DNA of 64,000 bases from Bacillus australimaris (GCF_001307105.1 NZ_LGYN01000030.1:62001-126000); one strand, 5' to 3'. Positions 37,331 through 45,662 are shown, numbered from the stretch's first letter. Notes: a model not told the origin generated them from the sequence alone. Translations and numbers: made by a program.

Positions 37331-37337
37331 ATCAAAG

Positions 37338-37369
37338 ACCTTCACCTTTCACTAGGTGAAGGTTTTTTT
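37338..37369 (+). terminator. terminator after mprF
   Basis: ACCTTCACCT and AGGTGAAGGT form a 10-bp stem with a TTCACT loop, followed by TTTTTT. Confidence 0.9.
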
Positions 37370-37421
37370 AGACAAAGGAATAGCAATGGTGGTAAAATCG
37401 AGGGATAAGGGGGATGTTCAT

Positions 37422-37970
37422 ATGACATTAAATGAATGGTTTACAAAGGGATTAGCTGAACGTACATATGTACACAACATGGAGAAAAACCGAGAAAATC
37501 TACTCACGGTGTACAACCAATACTCAATTCATCAAAAAGAAAAAGAGCTGCTTCAAAAGCTGCAAAAGAAAAAGCTCAGAGCGCTTGTCATCACAGCAGA
37601 TTGGTGCGGAGATGCGATGGTCAATGTACCAATTTTCATGCGTATTGCAAATGAAGCACTCATTGATGTGCGCTATTTCATTCGGGATGAGAATCTAGAC
37701 CTGATGGATCAGTATTTAACGAACGGGACCGCAAGATCGATTCCGATTATCGTCATCATTGATCAGGACGGGAATGAAGTGGGGAAATGGGGACCCCGCT
37801 CAGCAGAAGCTCAGCGCTTTGTTGACGAGAAAAAACCGGACAAAGATGTACCTGATTATGAAGAAGCTTTTCAAATATTTGCGAAAGAAGCCGCACATCA
37901 CTATACGACAGACCGATACTTATGGAAAGATATTGAGAAAGAAATTGTAGAAGTTTTGGAAAAAATATAA
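37422..37970 (+). CDS. thioredoxin-family protein
   Basis: A thioredoxin-fold protein of about 182 residues. The active-site region reads ITADWCGDAM, so only one cysteine of the classical CxxC is kept (WCGD), and a cis-proline loop is visible at RSIPIIVI. This fits the thioredoxin-like DUF family common in Bacillus, which probably does not act as a normal dithiol reductase. ATG 37422 has AAGGGGGATG upstream; the 22-residue extension lacks a start signal. Terminators on both sides show that it is a single-gene unit. Confidence 0.75.
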   Translation: MTLNEWFTKGLAERTYVHNMEKNRENLLTVYNQYSIHQKEKELLQKLQKKKLRALVITADWCGDAMVNVPIFMRIANEALIDVRYFIRDENLDLMDQYLTNGTARSIPIIVIIDQDGNEVGKWGPRSAEAQRFVDEKKPDKDVPDYEEAFQIFAKEAAHHYTTDRYLWKDIEKEIVEVLEKI

Positions 37971-37973
37971 ACC

Positions 37974-38012
37974 AAAAGACTACTTCGCCGCAATGGGAAG
38001 TAGTCTTTTTTT
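37974..38012 (+). terminator. terminator after the thioredoxin-like gene
   Basis: AAAAGACTACTTC and GAAGTAGTCTTTTTTT form a long stem around a ten-base loop. Confidence 0.9.
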
Positions 38013-38307
38013 ATCTTGTTTTTGCGTTTTACCTACAAAACACCGCATAAAGATGTAGAAAAACCGCAGAATTCTACCAAATACCGCAGAAAACCGCAAA
38101 GCACCACGATTTTCCCAACCACTTTTAGTTGAAAAACCTCATATATGCCATGAAATCATTGATTTTGCCCTTATCTAAAGGCTCATATAACGCACGATGG
38201 TTGGCTTTTTCCCAATACAAGAGGCCCAGCAACTATAGTAATCTAGTTGTAATCTCCTTTGAACGAACTAAAAAAACAAATGACGGAAAAGGACAGGCGA
38301 TCAATTT
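38013..38307. promoter_or_regulatory. intergenic region with phased ACCGCA repeats
   Basis: About 300 bases with no convincing gene. Four copies of ACCGCA start at 38042, 38063, 38083 and 38093, that is at steps of 21, 20 and 10 bases, so all face the same side of the helix. This is a plausible multi-site binding region for a regulator of the downstream thiol-oxidoreductase-like gene. The 60-residue frame at 38129 overlaps the next start and looks spurious. Confidence 0.4.
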
Positions 38308-38775
38308 ATGAAAAAAATCATTTATCTCGATCAAGAAAAAAAGAAGCTTGCTGAGTCGAAAAAAAGAGAACAGCGTTCCATCAAATCACTTAGGCTGCTT
38401 GTGTTTTATGACGGACAAAGTCCTTCATGTGCTAAAGCGATTGACTTGCTAAAATCACTTGATTGGAAGAATCGTATTCATTTTGAATCGTTTAGGCACT
38501 CGCAGCTCCTCAGGTTGAATAAAATAAGTGAAGAGAAGGCAGAAAAACGAATCGTGTCTATTTCCTTAGCCAAAAATCAAAAAAATTCAGGGATCTATAC
38601 TTGGCTGCGTATTGCTTGCAATATCCCTGCTTTATGGGGAACGGTCCCATTCATCGTGCTCAGCATTTGGCTGGGCTTTGGACAGCATGCGTACGATTTA
38701 TTTGCAAGAAGACGGTACATTCATTCTGTCGACCAGGTGAATCATCCTGATACAGATCAGCAAGAGACCATTTAA
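38308..38775 (+). CDS. DCC-family (DUF393) thiol-disulfide oxidoreductase-like protein
   Basis: A 155-residue protein with a thioredoxin-like DUF393 (YuxK/DCC) core. The signature normally reads DG-x-C-x-x-C; here it is YDGQSPSCAKA, so the first cysteine is replaced by serine while the second (about residue 41) remains. A hydrophobic segment lies at about 97-120 (IPALWGTVPFIVLSIWLGFG). The N terminus is long and basic. Loss of the first cysteine suggests it is not a normal dithiol enzyme. Confidence 0.65.
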   Translation: MKKIIYLDQEKKKLAESKKREQRSIKSLRLLVFYDGQSPSCAKAIDLLKSLDWKNRIHFESFRHSQLLRLNKISEEKAEKRIVSISLAKNQKNSGIYTWLRIACNIPALWGTVPFIVLSIWLGFGQHAYDLFARRRYIHSVDQVNHPDTDQQETI

Positions 38776-38782
38776 ACAATAG

Positions 38783-38824
38783 AAAAAGCATGACCTTCGA
38801 TCGGCAGAAGGTCATGCTTTTTTG
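38783..38824. terminator. bidirectional terminator between the DCC gene and the RRNPP regulator
   Basis: AAAAAGCATGACCTTC pairs with GAAGGTCATGCTTTTTT around GATCGGCA. It includes the last codons of the leftward regulator, whose stop is at 38812. Confidence 0.9.
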
Positions 38825-40068
38825 TAATAAGGAAGATAGGCTGCTAAATGATGAAGCAGCTTCTCTGTGTAGAATTTATAAGCCTGCTCATCAAGCTCAG
38901 AACCCGAATAGTCAAGCAAGGTTCTAAGAGCAAACAAATATTCACTGTGCAGCTCACTGTGTTGAAAATAGGGAAGGGCTGCTTCAATCAGATAGGTTTT
39001 CAAATCAAGAGGATTTTCCTCAATCATCAATTTATAGATTTTGATCATATATAAACAGTTAGGCTGAATACGGGGCTGTTTTAACAGCTCATGTATGTAG
39101 GGGAGTGCTTTTTTGCGGTCATATTCAGCATATAATGTCGCAATTTCATACAGCGTTTCACAGTAACGGTCTTCGATCTGCTCTTGATTAAAGTAATTGA
39201 GTGAATCTAGTAAATAAGGCACAGCTGAAGAGAAATCTCCTTTACGTTTTAAGAGCACCCCGTAATAAAAATAAGCTGTCATTTTAATATAATTATCAGG
39301 ATGAAGAGACGTGTGCAAAATGACTTCCTTTAAATATTTCTTCGCCGTTTGAAAGGCTTTTAGTTCAAGTGAGATCACGCCATGAATGAGTGTACAGTGA
39401 ATAATCCGCTTGAAATTGTTCTTTTGTCTATATAAGTCCATTGCTTGATGTGTTGCTTCAAGCGCATCACCTAGATGTCCCATGTTCCCAAGTGCTTTTG
39501 CATAGTGATAATACAGGTCACTCTGTTCAACTGACGCATAGGAAAAGCAGCTTTCAAACTTTTTTAACCCTTCTTCAAGCTGACCATTTTTGATCTGATG
39601 AATGCCGTCTAGATATTCAAAAATTTCTTTTTCCGTTTCAATAAAGGTTTTTTCGAATTTTTTGAGCACGCGGTGTGTTTTTAAGGCAAGCGGCTGCTTG
39701 TCCGTTAATAAATAAAATTGAAATAAGGACAAATGATACTGAATGCCTAAGTCTAGCGAAAAGAACTGTTCCTCATGCTGAATGATCATTTCCGCATTTT
39801 GCTCAGCCATATCAAGCGCATAGAAATACATATTCATTTGAAATTCATCCAATAGTGACAGCAGGTGCCGCGCCTTTTGTGACAGCGTTTCTTGACTGAT
39901 GCCGAGCCGTTCGAGCAGCAGATTGATCGTATCTTGATTGGCCTCCTTTGAGCCATTTTCAATTTTACTTAGATGAGAGACAGAACAAATTCCTTCTGCC
40001 AATTCAGATTGGGTCATATTTTGTTTATAACGATAGAGCTTAATGATTTGTCCAATATTGATTTTCAT
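38812..40068 (-). CDS. RRNPP-type regulator (XRE helix-turn-helix plus TPR repeats)
   Basis: A protein of about 418 residues with an N-terminal XRE helix-turn-helix (about 5-58, MTQSELAEGICSVSHLSKIE) followed by about nine helical hairpin repeats of TPR type through the C terminus. This is the architecture of PlcR, NprR and AimR-like quorum-sensing regulators, which bind a short secreted peptide in the TPR domain. ATG 40068 is preferred, as an eight-residue extension adds nothing to the fold. No obvious propeptide gene with a signal sequence follows it; a terminator and the convergent DCC gene lie there. It may respond to a distant peptide. Confidence 0.75.
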   Translation of the reverse strand: MKINIGQIIKLYRYKQNMTQSELAEGICSVSHLSKIENGSKEANQDTINLLLERLGISQETLSQKARHLLSLLDEFQMNMYFYALDMAEQNAEMIIQHEEQFFSLDLGIQYHLSLFQFYLLTDKQPLALKTHRVLKKFEKTFIETEKEIFEYLDGIHQIKNGQLEEGLKKFESCFSYASVEQSDLYYHYAKALGNMGHLGDALEATHQAMDLYRQKNNFKRIIHCTLIHGVISLELKAFQTAKKYLKEVILHTSLHPDNYIKMTAYFYYGVLLKRKGDFSSAVPYLLDSLNYFNQEQIEDRYCETLYEIATLYAEYDRKKALPYIHELLKQPRIQPNCLYMIKIYKLMIEENPLDLKTYLIEAALPYFQHSELHSEYLFALRTLLDYSGSELDEQAYKFYTEKLLHHLAAYLPYYKKA

Positions 40069-40263
40069 TCCATCCAGAAGCCTCCCTTCCAATCATGGTT
40101 GAAAGCCTTTGACAAAATAACCGACTTTGACGAAATGGTAATACTTGAAATCATTTCATCATCTTGGTTGTTTTCTCAAAATTTGTTTAAATCGTAATAT
40201 GATTGTAACATTACTTCAAAAAGTCAAACAACTATTTAGCAGACGGGAGGAGGGATACTCGAT

Positions 40264-40312
40264 TTGCAACTGAACGCAATGATGTTTATAATGTGAATGA
40301 GAATCAATTTCA
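40264..40312 (+). promoter_or_regulatory. SigA promoter and Fur box of yfhC
   Basis: TTGCAA (40264-40269) and TATAAT (40287-40292) are 17 bases apart. Directly after them, TGAGAATCAATTTCA (40298-40312) resembles a 7-1-7 Fur motif. Sixteen of 17 bases around it equal the Fur box at 23941. B. subtilis yfhC is a Fur-regulon member. Confidence 0.7.
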
Positions 40313-40340
40313 ATTAAGATTGATTGAAAGGATGACATAT

Positions 40341-40928
40341 ATGCCAGAAATCAAACAACAAACAGAAGCGTTATCGGTTCGAGACGCTATCAGATATAGA
40401 CGAACGATTCGAAAATTCAAAGAAACGCCGGTGACCATCGAGCAGCTCCAACCGCTATTAGAGGATGCGGTCTATGCACCGAATCACAAAATCACTGAGC
40501 CATGGCGCTTTCTTTATGCGGTGACGGATGAAGCAAAAGCGGCTTTTGTAGAGCGCTTCATTGCTTTCTTTCAGCGTAACAATCCAGATGTAAAAGAAGA
40601 TAAGCTCAATTATTACAGAGACTATTTTTCAAAAGTCCCAGCGCTTTTACTTGTCGTACTAAAAGAAGACGAAAACCCTGTGGTGAGAAATGATGATTTT
40701 GCCGCTGTGAGTGCGCTCATTCAAAATTTGCAGCTGCTTGCTTGGGATCAAGGGATCGGTATGGTATGGAAGAGCGGCCGGATTTTATACGATAAAGTCT
40801 TTCAACAAGACATGGGGTTAAAGGAAAACGAGCGTTTTGCTGCGATCCTTCATATTGGTTATCCAGAAGAGGTACCTGAGGAAAAATCACGTCAGAAAGC
40901 ATCAAGTCTTCTTACTGAAATCAAATAA
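40341..40928 (+). CDS. yfhC: nitroreductase-family protein (YfhC)
   Basis: An FMN-dependent nitroreductase-like protein of about 195 residues. It has the N-terminal RRTIRKFKETPV motif that binds the FMN phosphate, YAPNHKITEPWRF, and a C-terminal ILHIGYPEEVPE. ATG 40341 is chosen from the spacing to AAAGGA. The gene begins the conserved block yfhC-yfhD-yfhE-yfhF-recX, as in B. subtilis. Iron control through the Fur box above is likely; the physiological substrate is unknown. Confidence 0.83.
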   Translation: MPEIKQQTEALSVRDAIRYRRTIRKFKETPVTIEQLQPLLEDAVYAPNHKITEPWRFLYAVTDEAKAAFVERFIAFFQRNNPDVKEDKLNYYRDYFSKVPALLLVVLKEDENPVVRNDDFAAVSALIQNLQLLAWDQGIGMVWKSGRILYDKVFQQDMGLKENERFAAILHIGYPEEVPEEKSRQKASSLLTEIK

Positions 40929-40931
40929 AAG

Positions 40932-40965
40932 AAAAGCAGACCGCTAAATTAGGTCTGCTTTTTTA
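40932..40965. terminator. bidirectional terminator between yfhC and yfhD
   Basis: AAAAGCAGACC and GGTCTGCTTTTTT form a stem around GCTAAATTA. It serves both convergent genes. Confidence 0.9.
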
Positions 40966-40966
40966 C

Positions 40967-41122
40967 TTATTGTTTTTTGGCGCGCTGATCGGCTGCTTTC
41001 ATACGTGCCATTGCTTTTATGTCATTCGGATCTGCAAGTTCTTTGGAAAATTCAACATATTCGCCATCCGTCTCTTGTGCCGCGAGCTCATGGTTGGATT
41101 TTTGGTGTTGGTCTTTTTTCAA
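40967..41122 (-). CDS. yfhD: YfhD-family small protein
   Basis: A 51-residue hydrophilic protein read from TTG 41122 (AAAGGAGGG six bases upstream). Its core is DGEYVEFSKELADPNDIKAM, followed by ARMKAADQRAKKQ. The EF-S-x-ELAD pattern and the position between yfhC and yfhE match the YfhD family of Bacillus; its role is unknown. Confidence 0.85.
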   Translation of the reverse strand: MKKDQHQKSNHELAAQETDGEYVEFSKELADPNDIKAMARMKAADQRAKKQ

Positions 41123-41183
41123 AGCCTTTCCCTCCTTTACAAGATCATTTTAGTTATGTGCTTGTTGGAGTGGAATATCCATT

Positions 41184-41294
41184 TTATTTGTTTCTTTTTT
41201 CTGCTGCTCTTTCCGCTTTTTTGAATTCCTGCTGATACAGGACTTCCTGGGTTTTTTTCAGCTTCGAAGTTGGCTGGTGTTCTTTTTTCTTCAT
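41184..41294 (-). CDS. yfhE: YfhE-family small protein
   Basis: A 36-residue, very basic protein (MKKKEHQPTSKLKKTQEVLY, then QQEFKKAERAAEKRNK). The length and the TQEVLYQQEFKKA core match the YfhE family, and the place between yfhD and yfhF is as in B. subtilis. Its function is unknown. Confidence 0.85.
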   Translation of the reverse strand: MKKKEHQPTSKLKKTQEVLYQQEFKKAERAAEKRNK

Positions 41295-41346
41295 CAAAAT
41301 CGCCCCTTTATATCATTTCTAATAGGGTGGGTGTTTTTGACAAATT

Positions 41347-42243
41347 TTATTCCTTGGAATGCAAAATCGCTTCTTTTAGTTCAGGATGCAAAAAGCCATA
41401 AGAAGATAGAAGTGCCTTTTTAGGAAGAGCACGCTGGCCTTCTAAAACAAGTAATGACATTTCGCCAAGTACCGTTTTCATCGCAAAAGATGGGACCTTC
41501 AGCCAATGAGGACGGTGAAGGACAGAGGCAATGGTTTGTCCAAGCTGCTTCATTTGAACGGGATTCGGAGACGTGACATTTAGTGGTCCTGAAATGTCGT
41601 CGTTTTGAATGGCATAATGAATGAGATGTGCCACATCCTCGACATGAACCCATGAAACCCATTGTGTGCCAGAGCCCATAGTCCCGCCGACAAATAGCTT
41701 ATATGGCAGTGCCATCAGTGGCAGTGTCCCTTTTTCTCCTAACACGACGCCAAATCGGGTGTAGACCGTACGAATGCCGAGCGCTTCAATCTTTTGCCCC
41801 TCAGCTTCCCAAAGCTTGGATGTATAGCTTAAGAAATCAGTATCCGCAGGAGGTGATTCCTCCGTAAAATCTCCTGTTGGAGACGTGCCATAAATTCCGA
41901 CAGCACTTGCTTGAATCAGCACAGAAGGTTTTGATTCCTGCGTCTCTATAATGCGTCTGACCTCCTGTGTGGATTGAAGACGGCTGGAGAGGATGCCTTC
42001 TTTTGCCTTATCTGTCCAGCGTGTGAAAATGGATTTTCCGGCAAGGTTAATCCAAACATCGATGGCAGGCAATTCTTCCTCTGGCGCAGCTCCTTCTGTC
42101 AGCCACTGCACGTAATGTAAATGATTTTGTTCGGATTCCTTTGGATTTCTTGTTAAAATATATAGATGATGTCCTTCAGCAGCGAGCTCTTTTGTGATGT
42201 GCTGGCCGATAAAACCGGTTCCCCCGGTGATGGCGATATTCAA
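41347..42243 (-). CDS. yfhF: TIGR01777-type NAD-dependent epimerase (YfhF)
   Basis: A 298-residue short-chain-dehydrogenase-like protein with the N-terminal nucleotide motif ITGGTGFIGQHI and a C-terminal DUF1731 segment (about 250-292, with VPSFAMKTVLGEMSLLVLEG). The SSAVGIYG-like motif reads QASAVGIYGTS. The family is related to SulA-type cell-division inhibitors in cyanobacteria, but YfhF itself is uncharacterised. It is divergent from recX. Confidence 0.85.
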   Translation of the reverse strand: MNIAITGGTGFIGQHITKELAAEGHHLYILTRNPKESEQNHLHYVQWLTEGAAPEEELPAIDVWINLAGKSIFTRWTDKAKEGILSSRLQSTQEVRRIIETQESKPSVLIQASAVGIYGTSPTGDFTEESPPADTDFLSYTSKLWEAEGQKIEALGIRTVYTRFGVVLGEKGTLPLMALPYKLFVGGTMGSGTQWVSWVHVEDVAHLIHYAIQNDDISGPLNVTSPNPVQMKQLGQTIASVLHRPHWLKVPSFAMKTVLGEMSLLVLEGQRALPKKALLSSYGFLHPELKEAILHSKE

Positions 42244-42337
42244 TTGACATCTCTCCTCTCAAATACATACCTATATCTTTCACAATTTTGATTCAGAAGA
42301 AACATCCTGACTGTTTGAAAAAAGGAGTGATCACAGG

Positions 42338-43129
42338 ATGCCCTATATTACAAAAATTTCTGCTCAGAAAAACAATACAGAGCGGGTGAACATTTTTCTT
42401 GATGAAAAGTACGCCTTTAGCGTTGATTTAGATGTGCTCGTCCAGCACGATTTGAAAAAAGGAAAAGAGCTGGACGAAGCAGATATCATCGAGATTCAAT
42501 TCGGTGATTCAGTAAAAAAAGGATTCCAACAGGCCGTCGATTACTTATCCTACCGAATGAGATCAGTGAAAGAAGTCACCGATCATTTGGCGAAAAAAGA
42601 AATCCCAGCACCTGCTATTAGTGAAATTATACACAAATTAAAGAATTATAGGTATGTAAATGATCTTGAATTTGCAGAAGCATATGTGAGCACCCATCGA
42701 AAAACGAACAGCAAAGGGCCGTCTGTCCTAAAAAAAGAATTGAAGCTCAAAGGGATAGACGATGACATCATAGAACAGGCGCTATCTCAATACCCTGATG
42801 ACTTGCAGCTGGACGAAGCTGTGAAGCAGGTTCTCAAGCTTGTCAAAAAAGAAAAAAATCGTTCTGCAAAAGAGATCGAGCAGCGCATCAAGCTGCAGCT
42901 TCAGCGAAAGGGCTTTTCCTTTGAGATCATTGATAAAGCCCTTCAAGAAGCCTATGATGGACAAGAAGAGGAAAAGGAAGAAGAAGCGCTCCTTTATATG
43001 CTGGAGAAGGCAAAACGTAAGGTAGGATATGACGGATCGTTTGAAAAGAAGATGAAAGTGAAGCAATTTTTATTTAGAAAAGGCTTTGATCTCGATACAA
43101 TTGATCACGTTTTAGACAAAGGGGAATGA
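42338..43129 (+). CDS. recX: RecA regulator RecX
   Basis: A 263-residue protein made of repeated three-helix RecX modules, with VDYLSYRMRSVKEVTDHL, YRYVNDLEFAEAYV and KGPSVLKKELKLKGI as recognisable pieces, and a second set in the C-terminal half. It modulates RecA filaments during recombination and SOS. AAAGGAGTG precedes the ATG. The next gene yfhH begins three bases after its stop, as in B. subtilis. Confidence 0.9.
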   Translation: MPYITKISAQKNNTERVNIFLDEKYAFSVDLDVLVQHDLKKGKELDEADIIEIQFGDSVKKGFQQAVDYLSYRMRSVKEVTDHLAKKEIPAPAISEIIHKLKNYRYVNDLEFAEAYVSTHRKTNSKGPSVLKKELKLKGIDDDIIEQALSQYPDDLQLDEAVKQVLKLVKKEKNRSAKEIEQRIKLQLQRKGFSFEIIDKALQEAYDGQEEEKEEEALLYMLEKAKRKVGYDGSFEKKMKVKQFLFRKGFDLDTIDHVLDKGE

Positions 43130-43132
43130 CAG

Positions 43133-43447
43133 ATGGAAAAACGCTATAGTGAGATGACAGAATACGAATTGAAGCAGGAGATTGCTGCCCTTTCGGAAAA
43201 AGCACGAAAGGCTGAGCAGCTTGGCATTGTAAACGAATATGCCGTTTTAGAACGGAAAATAGATATGGCTAAAGCCTATTTATTAGATCCAGCCCTGATT
43301 CAAACCAAAACGACTTATCAAATCAAAGACACAGACGAAGAGTTTTACGTGGAATATCTAAATGGCGTTTTTGCTTGGGGATACAGAGTATCGGCTCCAA
43401 AAAAGGAAGATGCTCTGCCGATTTCAATGCTTACGCAAAAGGAATGA
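43133..43447 (+). CDS. yfhH: YfhH-family protein
   Basis: A 104-residue protein with an N-terminal coiled helix (MTEYELKQEIAALSEKARKA) and a C-terminal small beta-barrel-like region (YVEYLNGVFAWGYRV). It matches B. subtilis YfhH, a DUF1811 protein of unknown function always next to recX. It is co-transcribed with recX. Confidence 0.88.
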   Translation: MEKRYSEMTEYELKQEIAALSEKARKAEQLGIVNEYAVLERKIDMAKAYLLDPALIQTKTTYQIKDTDEEFYVEYLNGVFAWGYRVSAPKKEDALPISMLTQKE

Positions 43448-43520
43448 TTCAGCATGTAAGCAAACCCTCGCATTCGGTGTCAGGACTGCAAAGGTTTTCT
43501 ATCAAGCTGAAAAGAAGACA

Positions 43521-43550
43521 AAGGACTGATCCTAAGAGATCAGTCCTTTT
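43521..43550. terminator. bidirectional terminator after yfhH
   Basis: AAGGACTGATC and GATCAGTCCTT form an 11-bp stem around CTAAGA, with A and T runs at the ends. Confidence 0.9.
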
Positions 43551-43552
43551 CT

Positions 43553-43726
43553 TTACTTCGAACGCTGTTTACGGACGTTGTTCTGAAGTACGATGTCGTG
43601 CTGCGTTTGCTGCGTTTCTCCGTTGACCTGAGAGGCAGAATGCTTTGCATTCGCCCATGGTTGAGGGTAAGCGGTTGTCCTTAATTGAACAAAGTCTGCC
43701 ATATACGATTTCCCATTTGAACTCAT
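43553..43726 (-). CDS. YpzG-family small protein
   Basis: A 57-residue hydrophilic protein from ATG 43726 with AAGGGAG upstream. It contains QPWANAKHSASQVNGETQ and ends QNNVRKQRSK. The N-A-K-H-S-A-S-Q-V-N-G-E-T pattern is typical of YpzG-type small Bacillus proteins, many linked to spores. It lies next to sspK in the same direction and may be expressed with it in the forespore (inference). Confidence 0.75.
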   Translation of the reverse strand: MSSNGKSYMADFVQLRTTAYPQPWANAKHSASQVNGETQQTQHDIVLQNNVRKQRSK

Positions 43727-43751
43727 ATCTCAAGCACTCCCTTTGGAAAAA

Positions 43752-43901
43752 TTAGCGTTTCCCTGATGCCCTCATACGTTCCTGTGGACGTGTATTCGTC
43801 TCACCATTCGGCCGTTTAGACGCATAAGCATCTGTAGCGCCTGGTTCGCCTTCAAACTTGTGATTTACCTGATTTGGAAAGCCTTTTGCTTTATTACGCA
43901 T
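43752..43901 (-). CDS. sspK: small acid-soluble spore protein K
   Basis: A 49-residue protein starting [20 protein letters not shown] and ending [12 protein letters not shown]. This matches SspK of B. subtilis essentially along its whole length. Minor SASPs are made in the forespore under SigG. GGAGGG lies 7 bases before the ATG. It confirms that the organism is an endospore former. Confidence 0.92.
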   Translation of the reverse strand: MRNKAKGFPNQVNHKFEGEPGATDAYASKRPNGETNTRPQERMRASGKR

Positions 43902-44017
43902 ATTGATTCCCTCCAAACAATACAAATCATTTGCGTCTTTTGAAGACGTAAGGGTAGTATATGAAAAAAGAAGTTTTTTTAAAAAGGCACTTTCTGCTAG
44001 ATGAAGGAGGAACAGGC

Positions 44018-44290
44018 ATGGAACAATACTTTGAGCGACTAACAGAACAACTTATGGAAAAAAACAATATGCTGACATATGATGAAGCACGTACATGGGT
44101 AGAGCTGCTTTGGAGTGATTTCGAAACGACCTATGCAAAGGCTGGCCACAAGTATAAGGGACAGGAAACGACGGAACGAATTGTCCAAGAGTGGATTGAC
44201 AGCTATGGTGCGCAGCTGCATTTATTTCAAAATAAACAATCGAAGGCAAACGAGCATCTGCAAGGGCAGAGCAAAGGGCTACTTCACTAA
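44018..44290 (+). CDS. yfhJ: WVELL-domain protein YfhJ
   Basis: A 90-residue protein with the defining block [20 protein letters not shown] and [14 protein letters not shown]. It matches B. subtilis YfhJ (WVELL family), uncharacterised. ATG 44018 follows GAAGGAGGA. Confidence 0.87.
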   Translation: MEQYFERLTEQLMEKNNMLTYDEARTWVELLWSDFETTYAKAGHKYKGQETTERIVQEWIDSYGAQLHLFQNKQSKANEHLQGQSKGLLH

Positions 44291-44591
44291 AAAAGGTGCC
44301 CTTTTCACTTTCACTCATCTTTTTCAAGAAATAGGAAAATATATAAATGAACAAACAATTTTATGAAACATGACCTAGTCTGTGATAAGAATTACAGGCT
44401 TTTTACAATGGTTAAACTTAAAATTACATTAAATTCATCTTACCGAAAATCACTGGAAACAAAACTCTGATATAATAAAACGATTAAAGAGACATGTAAT
44501 TTATGGATAATAAAAAAGGGTTTCGTTTTCTGACAAAAAAGGAATAATGAACATATCAGACTATGTGAAAAAAGTGAAGAGAAGGTGCGAT
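44291..44591. promoter_or_regulatory. upstream region of csbB
   Basis: About 300 bases with no gene. A weak hairpin of AAAGGGC and GCCCTTT (44272-44304) may end yfhJ. TATAAT at 44471-44476 is a possible -10 element for csbB. I looked for SigB (GTTTAA/GGGTAT) and SigX elements, which control csbB in B. subtilis, and found no convincing match. Confidence 0.45.
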
Positions 44592-45575
44592 ATGGAACGG
44601 GAATTGCTCTCTGTGATAATTCCTTCTTACAATGAAGGTGAAAACATCAGACGAATCTTTGAGGCACTCGAGGAAGAGTTTCGCGATTTTCATTATGACT
44701 TTGAAATCATCTTTGTGAATGATGGAAGCAAAGACAACACACTTCAATACATGAGAGAGCTCTCTCGCAAAAGTGCAAAGGTCAAATATATTTCCTTTTC
44801 GCGTAACTTTGGGAAAGAAGCCGCTATTCTGGCAGGACTTGAACATGCGAAGGGGGAAGCTGCGATCATTATGGACGCCGATCTTCAGCACCCGACGTAT
44901 TTAATTCAAGACTTTGTTAGAGGGTATGAGGAAGGCTATCATCAAGTCATTGCCAAACGGAACCGTAAAGGGGACAGCAAGCTTCGTTCTTACTTATCAT
45001 CCATGTATTATAAGGTGATGAACAAGGTAGTAGAAGTGGACTTGCGTGATGGCGTTGGGGATTTTCGTTTAATTTCACGCCAAGCAATTGATGCATTGCT
45101 TCAGCTGAAAGAGGGAAATCGTTTTTCAAAAGGGCTTTTTTGCTGGATTGGGTTTGAAGAAAAGGTCATTTATTATGAAAATGTAGAAAGACAGCATGGT
45201 GATACAAAATGGTCACTGAAGAAATTATTTAACTACGGCATAGATGGCGTCATTTCTTTTAATAACCGTCCGCTGAGAATTTGTTTTTATACTGGCATAC
45301 TGATCTTATTTCTCTCATTGATTTACATCGTAGCCACCTTTATTCAAATTGTCAGAACGGGCATTATGGTACCGGGTTATTTTACTTTAATATCGGCTGT
45401 CCTTTTCCTTGGGGGCGTCCAGCTGCTTAGTCTTGGCGTGATTGGAGAATATATTGGCCGTATTTATTATGAAACGAAAAAGAGGCCGCATTATTTAATC
45501 CAAGAATCAAATGTCATGGAACAAGAGACAAGCTCAAAGGAACAAGACCGAGTGTTAACGCAGTTATTTAAATAA
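44592..45575 (+). CDS. csbB: membrane glycosyltransferase CsbB
   Basis: A GT2 glycosyltransferase of about 327 residues. The catalytic domain (about 5-215) contains IIPSYNEGENI, VNDGSKD, the DxD motif in MDADLQHP, and GDFRLISR; two C-terminal membrane helices follow (about 230-255 and 265-290). CsbB loads GlcNAc onto undecaprenyl phosphate. The lipid-linked sugar is then used by YfhO to glycosylate lipoteichoic acid, and the two genes are adjacent here. ATG 44592 matches the B. subtilis start; a 15-residue extension is possible. Confidence 0.9.
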   Translation: MERELLSVIIPSYNEGENIRRIFEALEEEFRDFHYDFEIIFVNDGSKDNTLQYMRELSRKSAKVKYISFSRNFGKEAAILAGLEHAKGEAAIIMDADLQHPTYLIQDFVRGYEEGYHQVIAKRNRKGDSKLRSYLSSMYYKVMNKVVEVDLRDGVGDFRLISRQAIDALLQLKEGNRFSKGLFCWIGFEEKVIYYENVERQHGDTKWSLKKLFNYGIDGVISFNNRPLRICFYTGILILFLSLIYIVATFIQIVRTGIMVPGYFTLISAVLFLGGVQLLSLGVIGEYIGRIYYETKKRPHYLIQESNVMEQETSSKEQDRVLTQLFK

Positions 45576-45588
45576 CGTGGAGTCAAAT

Positions 45589-45620
45589 AACCGGCAAGCA
45601 CGAATCGCTTGCTGGGTTGT
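45589..45620 (+). terminator. hairpin between csbB and yfhO
   Basis: ACCGGCAAGC and GCTTGCTGGGT form an almost perfect stem around ACGAATC and are followed by TGTTTTG. It may partly terminate csbB transcripts before yfhO. Confidence 0.6.
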
Positions 45621-45662
45621 TTTGTTTCAAAGAACAGTGGATCTTTTGTGGAAAGGATTTAG

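Noticed and set aside
38129..38311. 60-residue frame before the DCC-family gene
   Set aside because: No ribosome binding site, it overlaps the start of a better-supported gene and resembles no family.
44397..44591. SigB or SigX promoter for csbB
   Set aside because: csbB is controlled by these factors in B. subtilis, but no sequence here matches both elements at the right spacing; only a TATAAT is convincing.
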